DNA of 64,000 nt from Rhodobacteraceae bacterium XHP0102. GTDB lineage: Bacteria; Pseudomonadota; Alphaproteobacteria; Rhodobacterales; Rhodobacteraceae. The DNA lies in assembly GCA_025751475.1 (NCBI GenBank), contig JAOWLD010000002.1:1-64000 (forward strand), written 5' to 3'. A model generated the notes under the pieces. It was not told the DNA's origin and did not search any database. It was given only the letters and a program-made list of their open reading frames with translations. Both the position numbers and the translations under genes were made by a program. Of this stretch, positions 55,765-64,000 are shown in pieces. Position 1 is the stretch's first letter. The number at the start of each line of letters is the position of its first letter.

Positions 55765-56871
55765 TTACAAAGATGCGTTCAAGGCTGTGACGATCGCGTC
55801 ACCCATTTGCGCGGTGGATACGGGCGCACCCCCCTCTGGTCCCATCAGATCGGCAGTGCGCAGACCGTCAGCCAGAACTTTCTCAACCGCTTTTTCCAAG
55901 CGGGTCGCCTCATCGCCTTGGTCAAAGCTGTAGCGCAGGGCCATCGCAAAGCTAAGGATGCAGGCAATCGGGTTTGCTTTGCCTTGGCCTGCAATATCGG
56001 GGGCGGAGCCATGAACAGGCTCGTACAGCGCCTTGGGACGGCCATTGGCCATTGGTGCGCCGAGGCTGGCAGAGGGCAGCATCCCCAAAGACCCTGTCAA
56101 CATCGCCGCCAAATCCGACAACAAATCGCCAAAGAGATTATCGGTTACGATCACATCAAACTGCTTGGGCCAACGGGTCAGCTGCATCGCGCCCGCATCC
56201 GCATACATATGCGACAATTCCACATCGGAATACTCTGCGGCGTGAACTTCGGTGACGACCTGACGCCACAAAACGCCTGATTCCATCACATTGGCCTTTT
56301 CCATAGAGCAGACCTTGTTATTGCGGCGGCGCGCCAATTCAAAGGCGGAACGCGCAACGCGGGCAATCTCGCTTTCGGTGTAGCGTTGCGTGTTCACACC
56401 CACGCGCTCGTTGCCCTCTTTATGGATGCCGCGCGGCTCACCAAAATATACGCCACTGGTCAATTCGCGGATGATCATGATGTCGAGGCCACCTACGACA
56501 TCAGCCTTGAGGGAGGAGAAATCCGCCAAAGCATCGAAACACTGCGCTGGACGCAAATTCGCGTAAAGGTCCATTTCCTTACGAAGGCGCAGCAGGCCGC
56601 GCTCGGGCTTTACGCTGAAATCGAGATCGTCATATTTGGGACCGCCAACCGCGCCAAGCAGAACCGCATCCACATTCTGCGCCTTCTCCATCGTGGCATC
56701 CGTCAAGGGCGTGCCATGCGCATCATAGGCGCAACCGCCCACCAAATCCTCGGTCACGTCAAAGGCAAGGCCGCGCTTCGCCCCATACCAATCGATGATT
56801 TTGCGCACCTCGGACATAACCTCGGGGCCGATCCCGTCACCGGGAAGAATGAGAAGCGAAGGGTTGCTCAT
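55765..56871 (-). CDS. leuB: 3-isopropylmalate dehydrogenase
   Basis: LeuB oxidises and decarboxylates 3-isopropylmalate in leucine synthesis. Family marks are [20 protein letters not shown] (about 6-25), [10 protein letters not shown], the substrate-binding [14 protein letters not shown], and the NAD-contact [27 protein letters not shown] (about 254-280). The C-terminal [20 protein letters not shown] is also typical. The start is ATG at 56871, and the length of 368 is normal. It is one gene away from leuD. Confidence 0.97.
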   Translation of the reverse strand: MSNPSLLILPGDGIGPEVMSEVRKIIDWYGAKRGLAFDVTEDLVGGCAYDAHGTPLTDATMEKAQNVDAVLLGAVGGPKYDDLDFSVKPERGLLRLRKEMDLYANLRPAQCFDALADFSSLKADVVGGLDIMIIRELTSGVYFGEPRGIHKEGNERVGVNTQRYTESEIARVARSAFELARRRNNKVCSMEKANVMESGVLWRQVVTEVHAAEYSDVELSHMYADAGAMQLTRWPKQFDVIVTDNLFGDLLSDLAAMLTGSLGMLPSASLGAPMANGRPKALYEPVHGSAPDIAGQGKANPIACILSFAMALRYSFDQGDEATRLEKAVEKVLADGLRTADLMGPEGGAPVSTAQMGDAIVTALNASL

Positions 56872-56931
56872 GGAACTGATCCGTCTTGAATTTCCTGATT
56901 GCACACGCCCTATCCTTTGGCTGCGGCAGGG

Positions 56932-57822
56932 TCAAGAAAGCGCCAGTCTTTCATCAGGGGTCAGCGCGGCGATGACGCGCTTTTGGTGGCTCTTGATCAT
57001 ATGCCGCAAACGCAAGAGCGCCATCGCACGCATCAAGAGGCACATCGGCAAAAATGCCCAGAACGTGACCACCCAAACCAACCCCTGTCCGTTCTGTGCC
57101 AGCGTAATGCCCGTCTGCGCAAACACCATCCCCAAAACGGGGGGCAGGATCACAGGTAGACCCAAGCCCCAAATGATATTGCTGCGGGCATCGCATTTCA
57201 GACGATGGGTGACATCACTGCCCACCGTTGGGTCAAACATCGGAAGATTAACCCACATATTCAATGAAACACCGCGGCCAGGCCATTTGGTGACCCGCAT
57301 CACCAGTGCGAAAATCGCCAAGAACGCCAAGGCGATGGACAGCGCCAAGATACCCATTGTGACCACGTGTTCCGTCACGGTGATATGCACAGGTGTTGAC
57401 CCAAAAAGATGCGGTAAAAATTGCGCAGGATGTGCAGATTGGCTTGGGGCCTGTTGCAAGCTTTGCCCGAAGCCATCTACTTTGATTGCGAAATCGACAA
57501 ACACACCCTCGGGCCCATGAAACTGCGCCAGATGACCATGATCCGCAGACAGCAAACTGAGCAGGAACAGGATCGTGAAAAGAGCCATAATACGCAGACG
57601 ATTATAGGGTGGCGCATCGCGAAACTCGATGATGGCAGGGTGGCGTGCACTATATTCAAACACAACGAACAGCGCAGCGATCACACCAAAGAGCATGATC
57701 CCATCTGCATCCGCGCGGGACGCGTGACCAAGGGTCAGGGATGGCGTGGCAATCACGAAAAACACCAATACTGCCCTTAGCACAGCACCAAAAAGCTGTG
57801 AAAGCACCTGCTTCTTCCTCAT
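56932..57822 (-). CDS. Orphan integral membrane protein between leuD and leuB
   Basis: I do not recognise this 296-residue protein. It has about seven predicted membrane helices, a conserved-looking SADHGHLAQFHGPEGVFVDFAIKVDGFG segment after helix 3, and a long central stretch rich in His (HPAQFLPHLFGSTPVHITVTEHVV). The last 20 residues are basic. No catalytic motif of a known family is visible. A pair of 24-bp repeats 42 bp apart lies upstream. leuB starts 61 bp downstream on the same strand. It interrupts the leuD-leuB arrangement and has its own control. Confidence 0.7.
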   Translation of the reverse strand: MRKKQVLSQLFGAVLRAVLVFFVIATPSLTLGHASRADADGIMLFGVIAALFVVFEYSARHPAIIEFRDAPPYNRLRIMALFTILFLLSLLSADHGHLAQFHGPEGVFVDFAIKVDGFGQSLQQAPSQSAHPAQFLPHLFGSTPVHITVTEHVVTMGILALSIALAFLAIFALVMRVTKWPGRGVSLNMWVNLPMFDPTVGSDVTHRLKCDARSNIIWGLGLPVILPPVLGMVFAQTGITLAQNGQGLVWVVTFWAFLPMCLLMRAMALLRLRHMIKSHQKRVIAALTPDERLALS

Positions 57823-57856
57823 TCTGGACGGGATAGGTTCGTGCCGATCCCTTATT

Positions 57857-57922
57857 CCACAATTTTGCCCAATTTTGACAATGGGGCCGCCTCAATTGCC
57901 ACAATATTGCCTAATTTTAATA
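57857..57922. repeat. Pair of 24-bp imperfect direct repeats upstream of the orphan membrane gene
   Basis: Copies at 57857-57880 and 57899-57922 agree at 20 of 24 positions (CCACAATNTTGCCNAATTTT core). They are 42 bp apart start to start, close to four turns of the helix, and lie 35-100 bp upstream of the membrane protein's start. This spacing suits binding sites for one regulator on one face of the DNA. Confidence 0.6.
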
Positions 57923-57938
57923 CCTAATGCAACATATT

Positions 57939-57972
57939 AAAAAAAGACCCCCGCAACTTTGTCGCGAAGGTC
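57939..57972 (-). terminator. Rho-independent terminator of leuD
   Basis: On the minus strand GACCTTCGC pairs with GCGGGGGTC (two G-U pairs in the RNA), with a 9-base loop, followed by seven T. It lies about 47 bp after the leuD stop. Confidence 0.75.
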
Positions 57973-58018
57973 AAATATTTTATCGAACAAAATCAAACGA
58001 TAGGGAAAACGCGGATGT

Positions 58019-58624
58019 TTACACCCATGGCCGCGCGGATTGAGCGGAGGCCTCAAACGCGTCAATCGCTGCGACCTTCGTCAGGGACAACCCGATATCG
58101 TCCAACCCGTTCAGCAGGCAATGCTTGCGAAAAGGATCAATCTCGAATGCGATTTTCTGACCATCGGGACGGGTGATTTCCTGCGCTTCGAGGTCGATTG
58201 TCATCGTGGCGTTGGCCCCGTTTTCGGCATCACGCATCAATTGGTCGACTTCTTCCTGCGGCAAGGGTATCGGCAGAATGCCATTCTTGAAGCAGTTGTT
58301 GAAAAAAATGTCGGCAAAGCTCGGCGCGATGACACAGCGAATGCCGAAATCCAACAAGGCCCAAGGCGCGTGTTCGCGGGAGGAGCCGCAGCCAAAATTA
58401 TCGCCCGCCACCAAAATCTGCGCCTTGCGATAGGCGGGCTTGTTCAAGACGAAATCTGGGATTTCATTGCCCGATTGATCAAACCGCATTTCGTCAAACA
58501 GGTTCTTGCCCAAGCCAGAGCGCTTGATGGTTTTCAAGAACTGTTTTGGGATGATCATATCGGTGTCGATATTGATCAACGGCAGCGGGGCAGCAATGCC
58601 CGTCAGGGTCGTGAACTTGTCCAT
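58019..58624 (-). CDS. leuD: 3-isopropylmalate dehydratase small subunit
   Basis: LeuD is the swivel-domain subunit of isopropylmalate isomerase; LeuC, encoded near 61 kb, carries the Fe-S cluster. The 201-residue protein has [18 protein letters not shown] (about 18-35), [18 protein letters not shown] (about 72-89) and [15 protein letters not shown], all typical of LeuD. It is normal in length. The DUF4198 gene upstream is read in the same direction, 69 bp away. A terminator follows leuD. Confidence 0.95.
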   Translation of the reverse strand: MDKFTTLTGIAAPLPLINIDTDMIIPKQFLKTIKRSGLGKNLFDEMRFDQSGNEIPDFVLNKPAYRKAQILVAGDNFGCGSSREHAPWALLDFGIRCVIAPSFADIFFNNCFKNGILPIPLPQEEVDQLMRDAENGANATMTIDLEAQEITRPDGQKIAFEIDPFRKHCLLNGLDDIGLSLTKVAAIDAFEASAQSARPWV

Positions 58625-58693
58625 GGGCCTCTCCTTGAAATCGACTTGGCTTTAGCCAATCTCTTGCTGCGGGGCAAGCAAGAAGCAAATCGG

Positions 58694-59491
58694 TTAAGGG
58701 ATCATAAAGCTCAGGCCCGCCCAACGGGTTCCCCAAACAGGCCCATCGCCCGTTCCGGGCAAGGCGTCCAAAACCACCGCATCAGCGAAATATTCAAACC
58801 CTGAGCGCACAGGCAGGTTCACTTGGCCCGCCGCATCCGTCCGATGTAAGGTGATGCTCACCTCACCCTCAGGGCTACGCGCAAACAACTCCACCTGCAC
58901 ATTGGAACGGGGGGTGTTCTGATCCAAAACTTGCAGCAGAAACCCATCCTCCACCTGATCGGTGTAAGGATTTTCCAATGCTATAAATTCGGTCGAAAGC
59001 CCGAAGGCGCGATCCTGCCCCGCGCCATCCCCCACCGCGAAAAGCGCTTTGACATGGCGGCTATAGCTTTCGGAAAACCCATCACGCGGCAGATTGCGCG
59101 CCGCATGGCGCGCTTCGATATCCGCAAAATCCTTATGCGCGGCAAAGGCCGCAAAATCGGCCCATTCACGCCATGTCACAGTCTTGACCGTGGTTTCATG
59201 GATCATCACGGCCAGCCCATCTGCGACACCCGACACCTGTGCCGCAGGACGATCCCCAAAGCGCCCCTCAATCGGCCGCACACCTTGCGCATCGGCGATC
59301 TCAAACCGCGTAAAATCGCGCGGCAAATAGACCATGGGCGCGCCCCGAAATTCACTGCCCACACGCAAATCCGCTGTGACCTCTGCTCCTGACGGCAGCA
59401 TATATTTTTCGGCATCAATCCAGAATTCATGGCCAAATGCCTTGCCACCTAGTAGAATTGCGCCAATGTTCACCACAATCAAAAATCGCAT
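58694..59491 (-). CDS. DUF4198-type periplasmic protein (possible metal-uptake link)
   Basis: The 265-residue protein starts with a signal peptide (MRFLIVVNIGAILLGGKAFG) followed by HEFWIDAEKYMLPSGAEV, the DUF4198 N terminus, and ends as a beta-sandwich (VQVELFARSPEG, VNLPVRSGFEYFAD). Family members sit beside nickel or cobalt uptake genes. Here the divergent gene encodes a HupE-like permease, which agrees. The start codons are only 30 bp apart. The frame extends to 59533, but the ATG at 59491 follows AGGAA and gives the signal peptide. Confidence 0.8.
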   Translation of the reverse strand: MRFLIVVNIGAILLGGKAFGHEFWIDAEKYMLPSGAEVTADLRVGSEFRGAPMVYLPRDFTRFEIADAQGVRPIEGRFGDRPAAQVSGVADGLAVMIHETTVKTVTWREWADFAAFAAHKDFADIEARHAARNLPRDGFSESYSRHVKALFAVGDGAGQDRAFGLSTEFIALENPYTDQVEDGFLLQVLDQNTPRSNVQVELFARSPEGEVSITLHRTDAAGQVNLPVRSGFEYFADAVVLDALPGTGDGPVWGTRWAGLSFMIP

Positions 59492-59521
59492 TTCATACTT
59501 TCCTAATGACAGGCTTTGACC

Positions 59522-60667
59522 ATGATCTTTCACCGCAGTTTGTCAAATCTTACCGCGATCACATTGTTGTTTTTTGCAGCGCTCTCAGTGTCCCCAAGCA
59601 CACTGCAGGCCCATGAAATTCGTCCCGCTGTCGCAGAGGTGTCTGTTGAAGCAACCGAGCTTGAAATGTTCATCCATCTCACCTTGGAGCCTTTGATTGC
59701 AGGCATCAACCTTGCGGGATTGGAAAACACAAATGACGCGCCAGAGGCGTTGATCTACGATCAACTGCGCGCGCAATCACCCGAAGAGTTGCGCGCGGCT
59801 TTTGACGCGGCCTGGCCTCGGATCCAAGACAACATTCGCATCATAGTGGATGGCGCGGCTGTAACCCCCGAATTGGTTAGTGTCGCCATCGAGCCTAATG
59901 CCGATCTTGAGCTGCCGCGCGACACAAGCCTAACGCTGCGCGCGGATTTGCCCGAGGGCAGCGCGCCTGTCCAAATCGGCTGGATCGCGGCCTATGGTGA
60001 ATTGGTCGTGCGGCAAATGGACGGCGGCGCAGATGCGTATCAAGCGTTTCTCACCAATGGGGATTTGTCCGAACCCCTGCCCCGCGAAGGGGCGCTCAAT
60101 GAGGGCGCATGGGATGTGTTTGCACGTTATGTCGTTGCAGGATTTGAACATATCATCCCGCTTGGGATTGACCATATTCTCTTTGTCTTGGGGCTGTTCT
60201 TCTTTTCACTGCGCCTCAAGCCATTGTTGTTTCAGGTCACGGCTTTCACCTTGGCCCATACGATCACTTTAGCCCTCGCCAGTCTCGATATCGTGCGGGT
60301 GCCTGGATCAATTGTCGAACCATTGATCGCCGCGTCCATCGTCTATGTCGGCATCGAAAACATCCTTGGCCGCGAAAACCTGCGGGCGCGCACCGCACTG
60401 GTGTTTGGTTTTGGCCTGTTGCACGGGCTGGGCTTTGCATCCGTGTTGGGGGATTTCGGGATCACGGCCGAACGGTTCGGCGTGGCCTTGGTTGGCTTTA
60501 ACATTGGGGTCGAGATTGGCCAACTTGCCGTGATTGGTTTGGCGTTCCTCGCCGTGGGTCTTTGGTTTGGCAAACGTGATTGGTATCGCCCGTTCATCGC
60601 CATACCTGCCTCGCTGGTGATTTCCGCGATCGGGGCCTATTGGGTGGTTGAGCGCACATTGCTTTGA
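59522..60667 (+). CDS. HupE/UreJ-like membrane protein, possible nickel or cobalt permease
   Basis: The 381-residue protein has a signal-like N terminus (about 1-30), a roughly 170-residue periplasmic domain beginning HEIRPAVAEVSVEATELEM, then about six membrane helices. The HupE core has GFEHIIPLGIDHILFVLGLFFFSL and FTLAHTITLALASLDIVRVP, followed by FGLLHGLGFASVLGDFGI. Several His residues in helices could bind a divalent metal. HupE proteins of this kind are linked to nickel or cobalt uptake, with the metal here inferred. The adjacent DUF4198 gene supports this. Confidence 0.82.
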   Translation: MIFHRSLSNLTAITLLFFAALSVSPSTLQAHEIRPAVAEVSVEATELEMFIHLTLEPLIAGINLAGLENTNDAPEALIYDQLRAQSPEELRAAFDAAWPRIQDNIRIIVDGAAVTPELVSVAIEPNADLELPRDTSLTLRADLPEGSAPVQIGWIAAYGELVVRQMDGGADAYQAFLTNGDLSEPLPREGALNEGAWDVFARYVVAGFEHIIPLGIDHILFVLGLFFFSLRLKPLLFQVTAFTLAHTITLALASLDIVRVPGSIVEPLIAASIVYVGIENILGRENLRARTALVFGFGLLHGLGFASVLGDFGITAERFGVALVGFNIGVEIGQLAVIGLAFLAVGLWFGKRDWYRPFIAIPASLVISAIGAYWVVERTLL

Positions 60668-60673
60668 CGCGAT

Positions 60674-60706
60674 AAAAAAGCCCCGCCAAACGGCGGGGCT
60701 TTTGCA
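60674..60706. terminator. Bidirectional terminator between hupE-like and leuC
   Basis: An 8-bp GCCCCGCC/GGCGGGGC stem has a 4-base loop, with six A before and four T after. It sits between convergent stop codons and can stop both. Confidence 0.9.
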
Positions 60707-60725
60707 AAACGTATCGTGGGATGAT

Positions 60726-62129
60726 TTACATCATCTCACGCACATCGGTGAGACGGCCTGTAATCGCCGCTGCAGCCGCCATTGCGGGGCTCATCAAATG
60801 GGTACGACCACCGCGCCCCTGACGCCCCTCAAAATTGCGGTTTGATGTGGCCGCGCACCGCTCGCCAGGCTGCAACTGGTCAGGGTTCATCGCAAGGCAC
60901 ATAGAACAACCCGCCAAGCGCCATTCAAAACCCGCTTCTTTGAAAATATCCGCAAGCCCTTCTTCCTCAGCCTGCGCACGCACAAGGCCCGAGCCAGGCA
61001 CGACCATTGCGCGCTTCACCGCGATTTTCTTGCCCTTCAGGATTTCAGCGGCGGCGCGCAAATCTTCGATGCGCCCATTGGTGCAGGAGCCGATAAAGAC
61101 CGTATCAATTTCCACGTCCTGCAGGCGTTGACCAGGTTTCAGGCCCATATATTCCAACGACCGGCGCGCGGCATCGACCTTGCCGCCTTTGAAATCTTCA
61201 GGCGCAGGGACAACATCCGTGATGGGCAAAACATCCTCAGGGCTGGTGCCCCATGTGACAACGGGGGCGATATCCTCGCCCTTGATGGTGATCACCTTGT
61301 CCCAATGCGCGTCATCATCCGAGAACAGGGTTTTCCACCATGTCAAAGCGGCCTCCCACTGCGCGCCTTTTGGCGCGTGGGGGCGTCCCATGACATAGTC
61401 AAAGGTCTTTTCATCAGGCGCGATCAGGCCTGCGCGCGCGCCGCCCTCAATCGCCATGTTGCAGACCGTCATCCGACCTTCCATGGACAATTCGCGAATG
61501 GCTTGGCCGCAATATTCGATCACATAGCCCGTGCCACCCGCCGTGCCCGTATGGCCAATCACGGATAGGGTGATGTCTTTGGCGGTCACGCCTGGGCGCA
61601 AACTGCCTGTGATCTCGACCTTCATGTTTTTGGATTTTTTCTGGATCAGCGTCTGCGTGGCCAGAACGTGCTCCACCTCAGATGTGCCAATCCCGTGCGC
61701 AAGTGCCCCAAAGGCGCCATGGGTGGCGGTGTGGCTGTCGCCACAGACCACGGTCATTCCAGGCAAGGTCCAGCCCTGTTCTGGGCCAACAATATGCACG
61801 ATGCCCTGACGAATATCAGACACAGGATAGTAATGGATACCGAAGTCCTTGGCGTTTTTATCCAGTGCCTCGACCTGAATGCGGCTTTCCTCGTTCATCC
61901 CACCTTTCAACCGATCTGGCGTGGTAGGGACGTTGTGATCTGGCACAGCGATGGTTTTTTCGGGCGCGCGCACCGTGCGCCCTGCCATGCGCAGACCCTC
62001 AAAGGCCTGCGGGCTTGTTACTTCATGGACAAGGTGGCGATCGATATACAAAAGGCAGGTGCCATCCTCGGCCTCATGCACCAGATGGGCATCCCAGATT
62101 TTGTCATAAAGGGTTTTTCCTGCGGTCAT
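60726..62129 (-). CDS. leuC: 3-isopropylmalate dehydratase large subunit
   Basis: LeuC holds the [4Fe-4S] cluster of isopropylmalate isomerase. The cluster Cys residues are in FIGSCTNGR and in [10 protein letters not shown]. The N-terminal [14 protein letters not shown], the [27 protein letters not shown] segment and the C-terminal [19 protein letters not shown] are family marks. The 467 residues are normal. AAGGAG precedes the ATG. The 192-bp gap upstream contains a small hairpin terminator and a short open frame. leuD is encoded about 2 kb away. Confidence 0.97.
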   Translation of the reverse strand: MTAGKTLYDKIWDAHLVHEAEDGTCLLYIDRHLVHEVTSPQAFEGLRMAGRTVRAPEKTIAVPDHNVPTTPDRLKGGMNEESRIQVEALDKNAKDFGIHYYPVSDIRQGIVHIVGPEQGWTLPGMTVVCGDSHTATHGAFGALAHGIGTSEVEHVLATQTLIQKKSKNMKVEITGSLRPGVTAKDITLSVIGHTGTAGGTGYVIEYCGQAIRELSMEGRMTVCNMAIEGGARAGLIAPDEKTFDYVMGRPHAPKGAQWEAALTWWKTLFSDDDAHWDKVITIKGEDIAPVVTWGTSPEDVLPITDVVPAPEDFKGGKVDAARRSLEYMGLKPGQRLQDVEIDTVFIGSCTNGRIEDLRAAAEILKGKKIAVKRAMVVPGSGLVRAQAEEEGLADIFKEAGFEWRLAGCSMCLAMNPDQLQPGERCAATSNRNFEGRQGRGGRTHLMSPAMAAAAAITGRLTDVREMM

Positions 62130-62217
62130 GTCTTTACTCCTTACGGGCGGTTGGATCAGGGGAATAGGTTCGCGTCACAAAGACAACAAACGCCCCCTGT
62201 CCCCAGAGGCACGCCCG

Positions 62218-62238
62218 AAAAAGCGCCACGGCAGGCGC
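62218..62238 (-). terminator. Weak hairpin terminator upstream of leuC
   Basis: On the minus strand GCGCC-TGCCGT-GGCGC forms a 5-bp stem followed by TTTTTC. It lies about 85 bp after the stop of the thiamine-diphosphate enzyme gene and about 90 bp before the leuC start. It could end the upstream gene or act as a weak attenuator. Confidence 0.45.
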
Positions 62239-62321
62239 GCGCGATCATCCATGTCAAACACCCGTGTCATATGGGCCATTTACTGCGCTTGGGGCTGCGG
62301 CGCAAGCGGTGAGCGCGCAAC

Positions 62322-63974
62322 CTAGCCTTTGAGATCAGAGAGGTTAAAGGAGGGCGCCAGCATATCTGGGTCAAGCCGCAATTCGATCAGATGCAGACCG
62401 CCCTGCAAGGCCGCCTCAAAGGCAGGCGCGAATTCAGCCGTGCGGGTCACCAAATGACCTGTTCCCCCATAGGACTTTGCCAATGTCGCATAATCAGGAT
62501 TGAACAAATCCGTGCCAGACACGCGGGCTGGATAAGTCTTTTCTTGGTGCATCCGAATGGTGCCGTAGCGTCCGTTATTGGCAATCACCACGATGATATC
62601 CGCCCCGAATTGCCGCGCCGTGGACAGCTCTTGCAAGGTCATTTGCAAGCACCCATCCCCCGCCATGCAAATCACAGGCATCTCGCGATGCGCCAATTTG
62701 GCCGCAATCGCGGCGGGCAAGCCATAGCCCATCGAGCCAGAAGTGGGCGCAAGCTGTTGGCCATAGCGGCGATAGGCAAAATAGCGATGGACAAAAGCCG
62801 CATAATTGCCCGCGCCATTGGTCACGATCCCACGCCCCCCAAGGATGCGGGACATTTCCAGTACAACTTCCTCAAGGCGCACATCACCCGCGGTGGTTTG
62901 GGGCTTTTGCCACGCGCGATAGGCATCATGCGCACGCGCCGTGCGGCCCTGCTCTTGTGCGGGGATATCTTCTAGAACCCCACGCGCGACCTTAAGAAAA
63001 GCGGGGATATCACAGACCATGCCTGCATCCGGGCGATAAACGCGGCCCAATTCATCGGGGTCAGGATGCGCATGGAAAAGACGCCCCTGCCACGGCGCGC
63101 GCGGATCGCGCAGCTCATATCCGCCTGTGACCACCTCACCCAAGCGGGTGCCAAGGGCAAGAACCCCATCCGCCTTGGCAAAACCTTGCATCGTTGCGGG
63201 ACAGGCCCCGACACCCAAATACCCTGCGAAGCAAGGGTGATGATTATCAACGTAATCCTGCCGCCTGAAACTGGTGGCGATTGGAATATCCAGATGTGCG
63301 GCAATCCCCTCAGCATCGGCGCGGGCCTGTTCCGACCAATCACTGCCACCCACCACCATCATAGGTGAGTCACACGCAGCAAGGTCAGCAAGCCACCCGC
63401 GCACAACCTGCGGATCAGGCGAAGAGAGGCAAGCATCGGACGGGGCCACATCAACGCAGTCCGCCATGGCCGACAGAATATCCTCAGGCAGAGCCAAAAC
63501 CACTGGCCCCTTGCGGCCAGATTGCGCCACGCGAAACGCGCGGGCGATATATTCTGGCAGTCGGTCAGTATGCTCCACCTCCGCAACCCATTTCACAAGC
63601 GGGCCAAAAAACGCGCGATAATCCACTTCTTGAAAAGCCGCGCGATCCCGATGGGACAGCGGAACCTGTCCCACAAAACAAACCAATGGGGTGCTGTCAT
63701 GCATCGCCACGTGCAATCCAGATGCGGCGTTGCTGGCCCCAGGCCCTCGGGTGACAAAAACAACACCCACCTCGCCCGTGGTTTTGGCATGGGCCTCGGC
63801 CATCATGGCGGCGCCCCCCTCTTGGCGGCATACGATATTTTCGATCTGGTGATCGTAAAGCCCATCTAATGCCGCCAGAAAACTTTCACCCGGCACAGAA
63901 AAAACGCGGGTCACCCCATGCGCCGCAAGTTGATCTGCAAGGATTTTACCGCCATGGCACGGGGGATGTGTCAT
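62322..63974 (-). CDS. Thiamine-diphosphate-dependent enzyme, acetolactate-synthase-like
   Basis: The 550-residue protein has the three-domain layout of the acetolactate synthase/benzoylformate decarboxylase family. The N-terminal pyrimidine domain has VFSVPGESFLAALDGLYD with the catalytic Glu in CRQEGGAAMMAEA (about 56). The C-terminal domain has the thiamine-diphosphate motif MAGDGCLQMTLQELSTARQFGADIIVVIANN (about 452-482). It lacks evidence for a fixed substrate, and ilvH is not next to it, so it may be a 2-oxo acid decarboxylase or synthase other than IlvB. The ATG at 63974 is preferred to a GTG at 63986. It lies directly upstream of leuC. Confidence 0.82.
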   Translation of the reverse strand: MTHPPCHGGKILADQLAAHGVTRVFSVPGESFLAALDGLYDHQIENIVCRQEGGAAMMAEAHAKTTGEVGVVFVTRGPGASNAASGLHVAMHDSTPLVCFVGQVPLSHRDRAAFQEVDYRAFFGPLVKWVAEVEHTDRLPEYIARAFRVAQSGRKGPVVLALPEDILSAMADCVDVAPSDACLSSPDPQVVRGWLADLAACDSPMMVVGGSDWSEQARADAEGIAAHLDIPIATSFRRQDYVDNHHPCFAGYLGVGACPATMQGFAKADGVLALGTRLGEVVTGGYELRDPRAPWQGRLFHAHPDPDELGRVYRPDAGMVCDIPAFLKVARGVLEDIPAQEQGRTARAHDAYRAWQKPQTTAGDVRLEEVVLEMSRILGGRGIVTNGAGNYAAFVHRYFAYRRYGQQLAPTSGSMGYGLPAAIAAKLAHREMPVICMAGDGCLQMTLQELSTARQFGADIIVVIANNGRYGTIRMHQEKTYPARVSGTDLFNPDYATLAKSYGGTGHLVTRTAEFAPAFEAALQGGLHLIELRLDPDMLAPSFNLSDLKG

Positions 63975-64000
63975 TGTCTGTTCCACGTTCTACTCTATGT

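Noticed and set aside
1-64000. Mobile elements, CRISPR arrays or a prophage
   Set aside because: I saw no transposase, integrase, phage structural gene, regularly spaced repeats or attachment-site duplication.

Overview
The window is a stretch of alphaproteobacterial chromosome, most likely from the Rhodobacteraceae (Roseobacter group). The evidence is gene content and order: pckA diverging from chvI-chvG-hprK-rapZ-EIIA-HPr, the pdxJ-acpS-lepB-rnc-era-recO cluster, the xseB-ispA-dxs isoprenoid block, a petR/petP-type regulator pair, a methylsuccinyl-CoA dehydrogenase of the ethylmalonyl-CoA pathway, and a NaChBac-type sodium channel. I see about 65 tightly packed protein genes. I see no rRNA, tRNA, insertion sequence, prophage or CRISPR array. 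Many convergent pairs are separated by only a few bases.

Layout. 1-5.7 kb: the start of tuf, a lipoprotein, parC, a short-chain dehydrogenase, a HIG1-like membrane protein and a PduO-type adenosyltransferase. 5.8-10.5 kb: etfBA, a DUF6473-like gene, 3-hydroxybutyryl-CoA dehydrogenase and an acyltransferase. 10.5-17.1 kb: the HPr/EIIA/RapZ/HprK/ChvGI regulatory block, with pckA divergent from it. 17.1-20.2 kb: a TauE/SafE permease, mcd and a META lipoprotein. 20.1-28.9 kb: recO, DUF1491, era, rnc, lepB, acpS, pdxJ, DUF2062, rsh, rpoZ and folK, all on the minus strand. 29-37.6 kb: a NYN-domain protein, a hybrid kinase, ispH, a LysE exporter, an ABC exporter, an RNA uracil methyltransferase and the sodium channel. 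37.6-42.9 kb: dxs, ispA, xseB, a histone-deacetylase-like hydrolase, and petR/petP-like regulators. 43-49.3 kb: ilvE, DUF2794, an NlpC/P60 protein, a leucyl aminopeptidase-like gene, and a beta-carbonic anhydrase followed by SbtA and an SbtB/PII-like protein. 49.3-55.7 kb: asd, an MFS transporter, a ferric-iron binding protein and its convergent permease, and a DMT transporter. 55.7-64 kb: leuB, an orphan membrane protein, leuD, a DUF4198 protein, hupE-like, leuC and a thiamine-diphosphate enzyme.

How the parts fit. EtfAB, Mcd, 3-hydroxybutyryl-CoA dehydrogenase and PckA all serve growth on C2/C4 acids and gluconeogenesis. The ethylmalonyl-CoA pathway consumes bicarbonate, which gives one possible reason for a carbonic anhydrase/SbtA/SbtB uptake module in what looks like a heterotroph. 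dxs, ispA and ispH supply isoprenoids. leuB, leuC, leuD and ilvE serve branched-chain amino acid synthesis.

Most of the window is core genome, and I do not see a wholly new multi-gene system. The most interesting signals are three 17-bp dyads that fit the type-1 IscR consensus and sit in front of the two convergent iron-transport genes and a divergent MFS gene; the SbtA/SbtB/carbonic anhydrase module; a pair of 24-bp repeats 42 bp apart in front of an orphan membrane gene lying between leuD and leuB; and a voltage-gated sodium channel.
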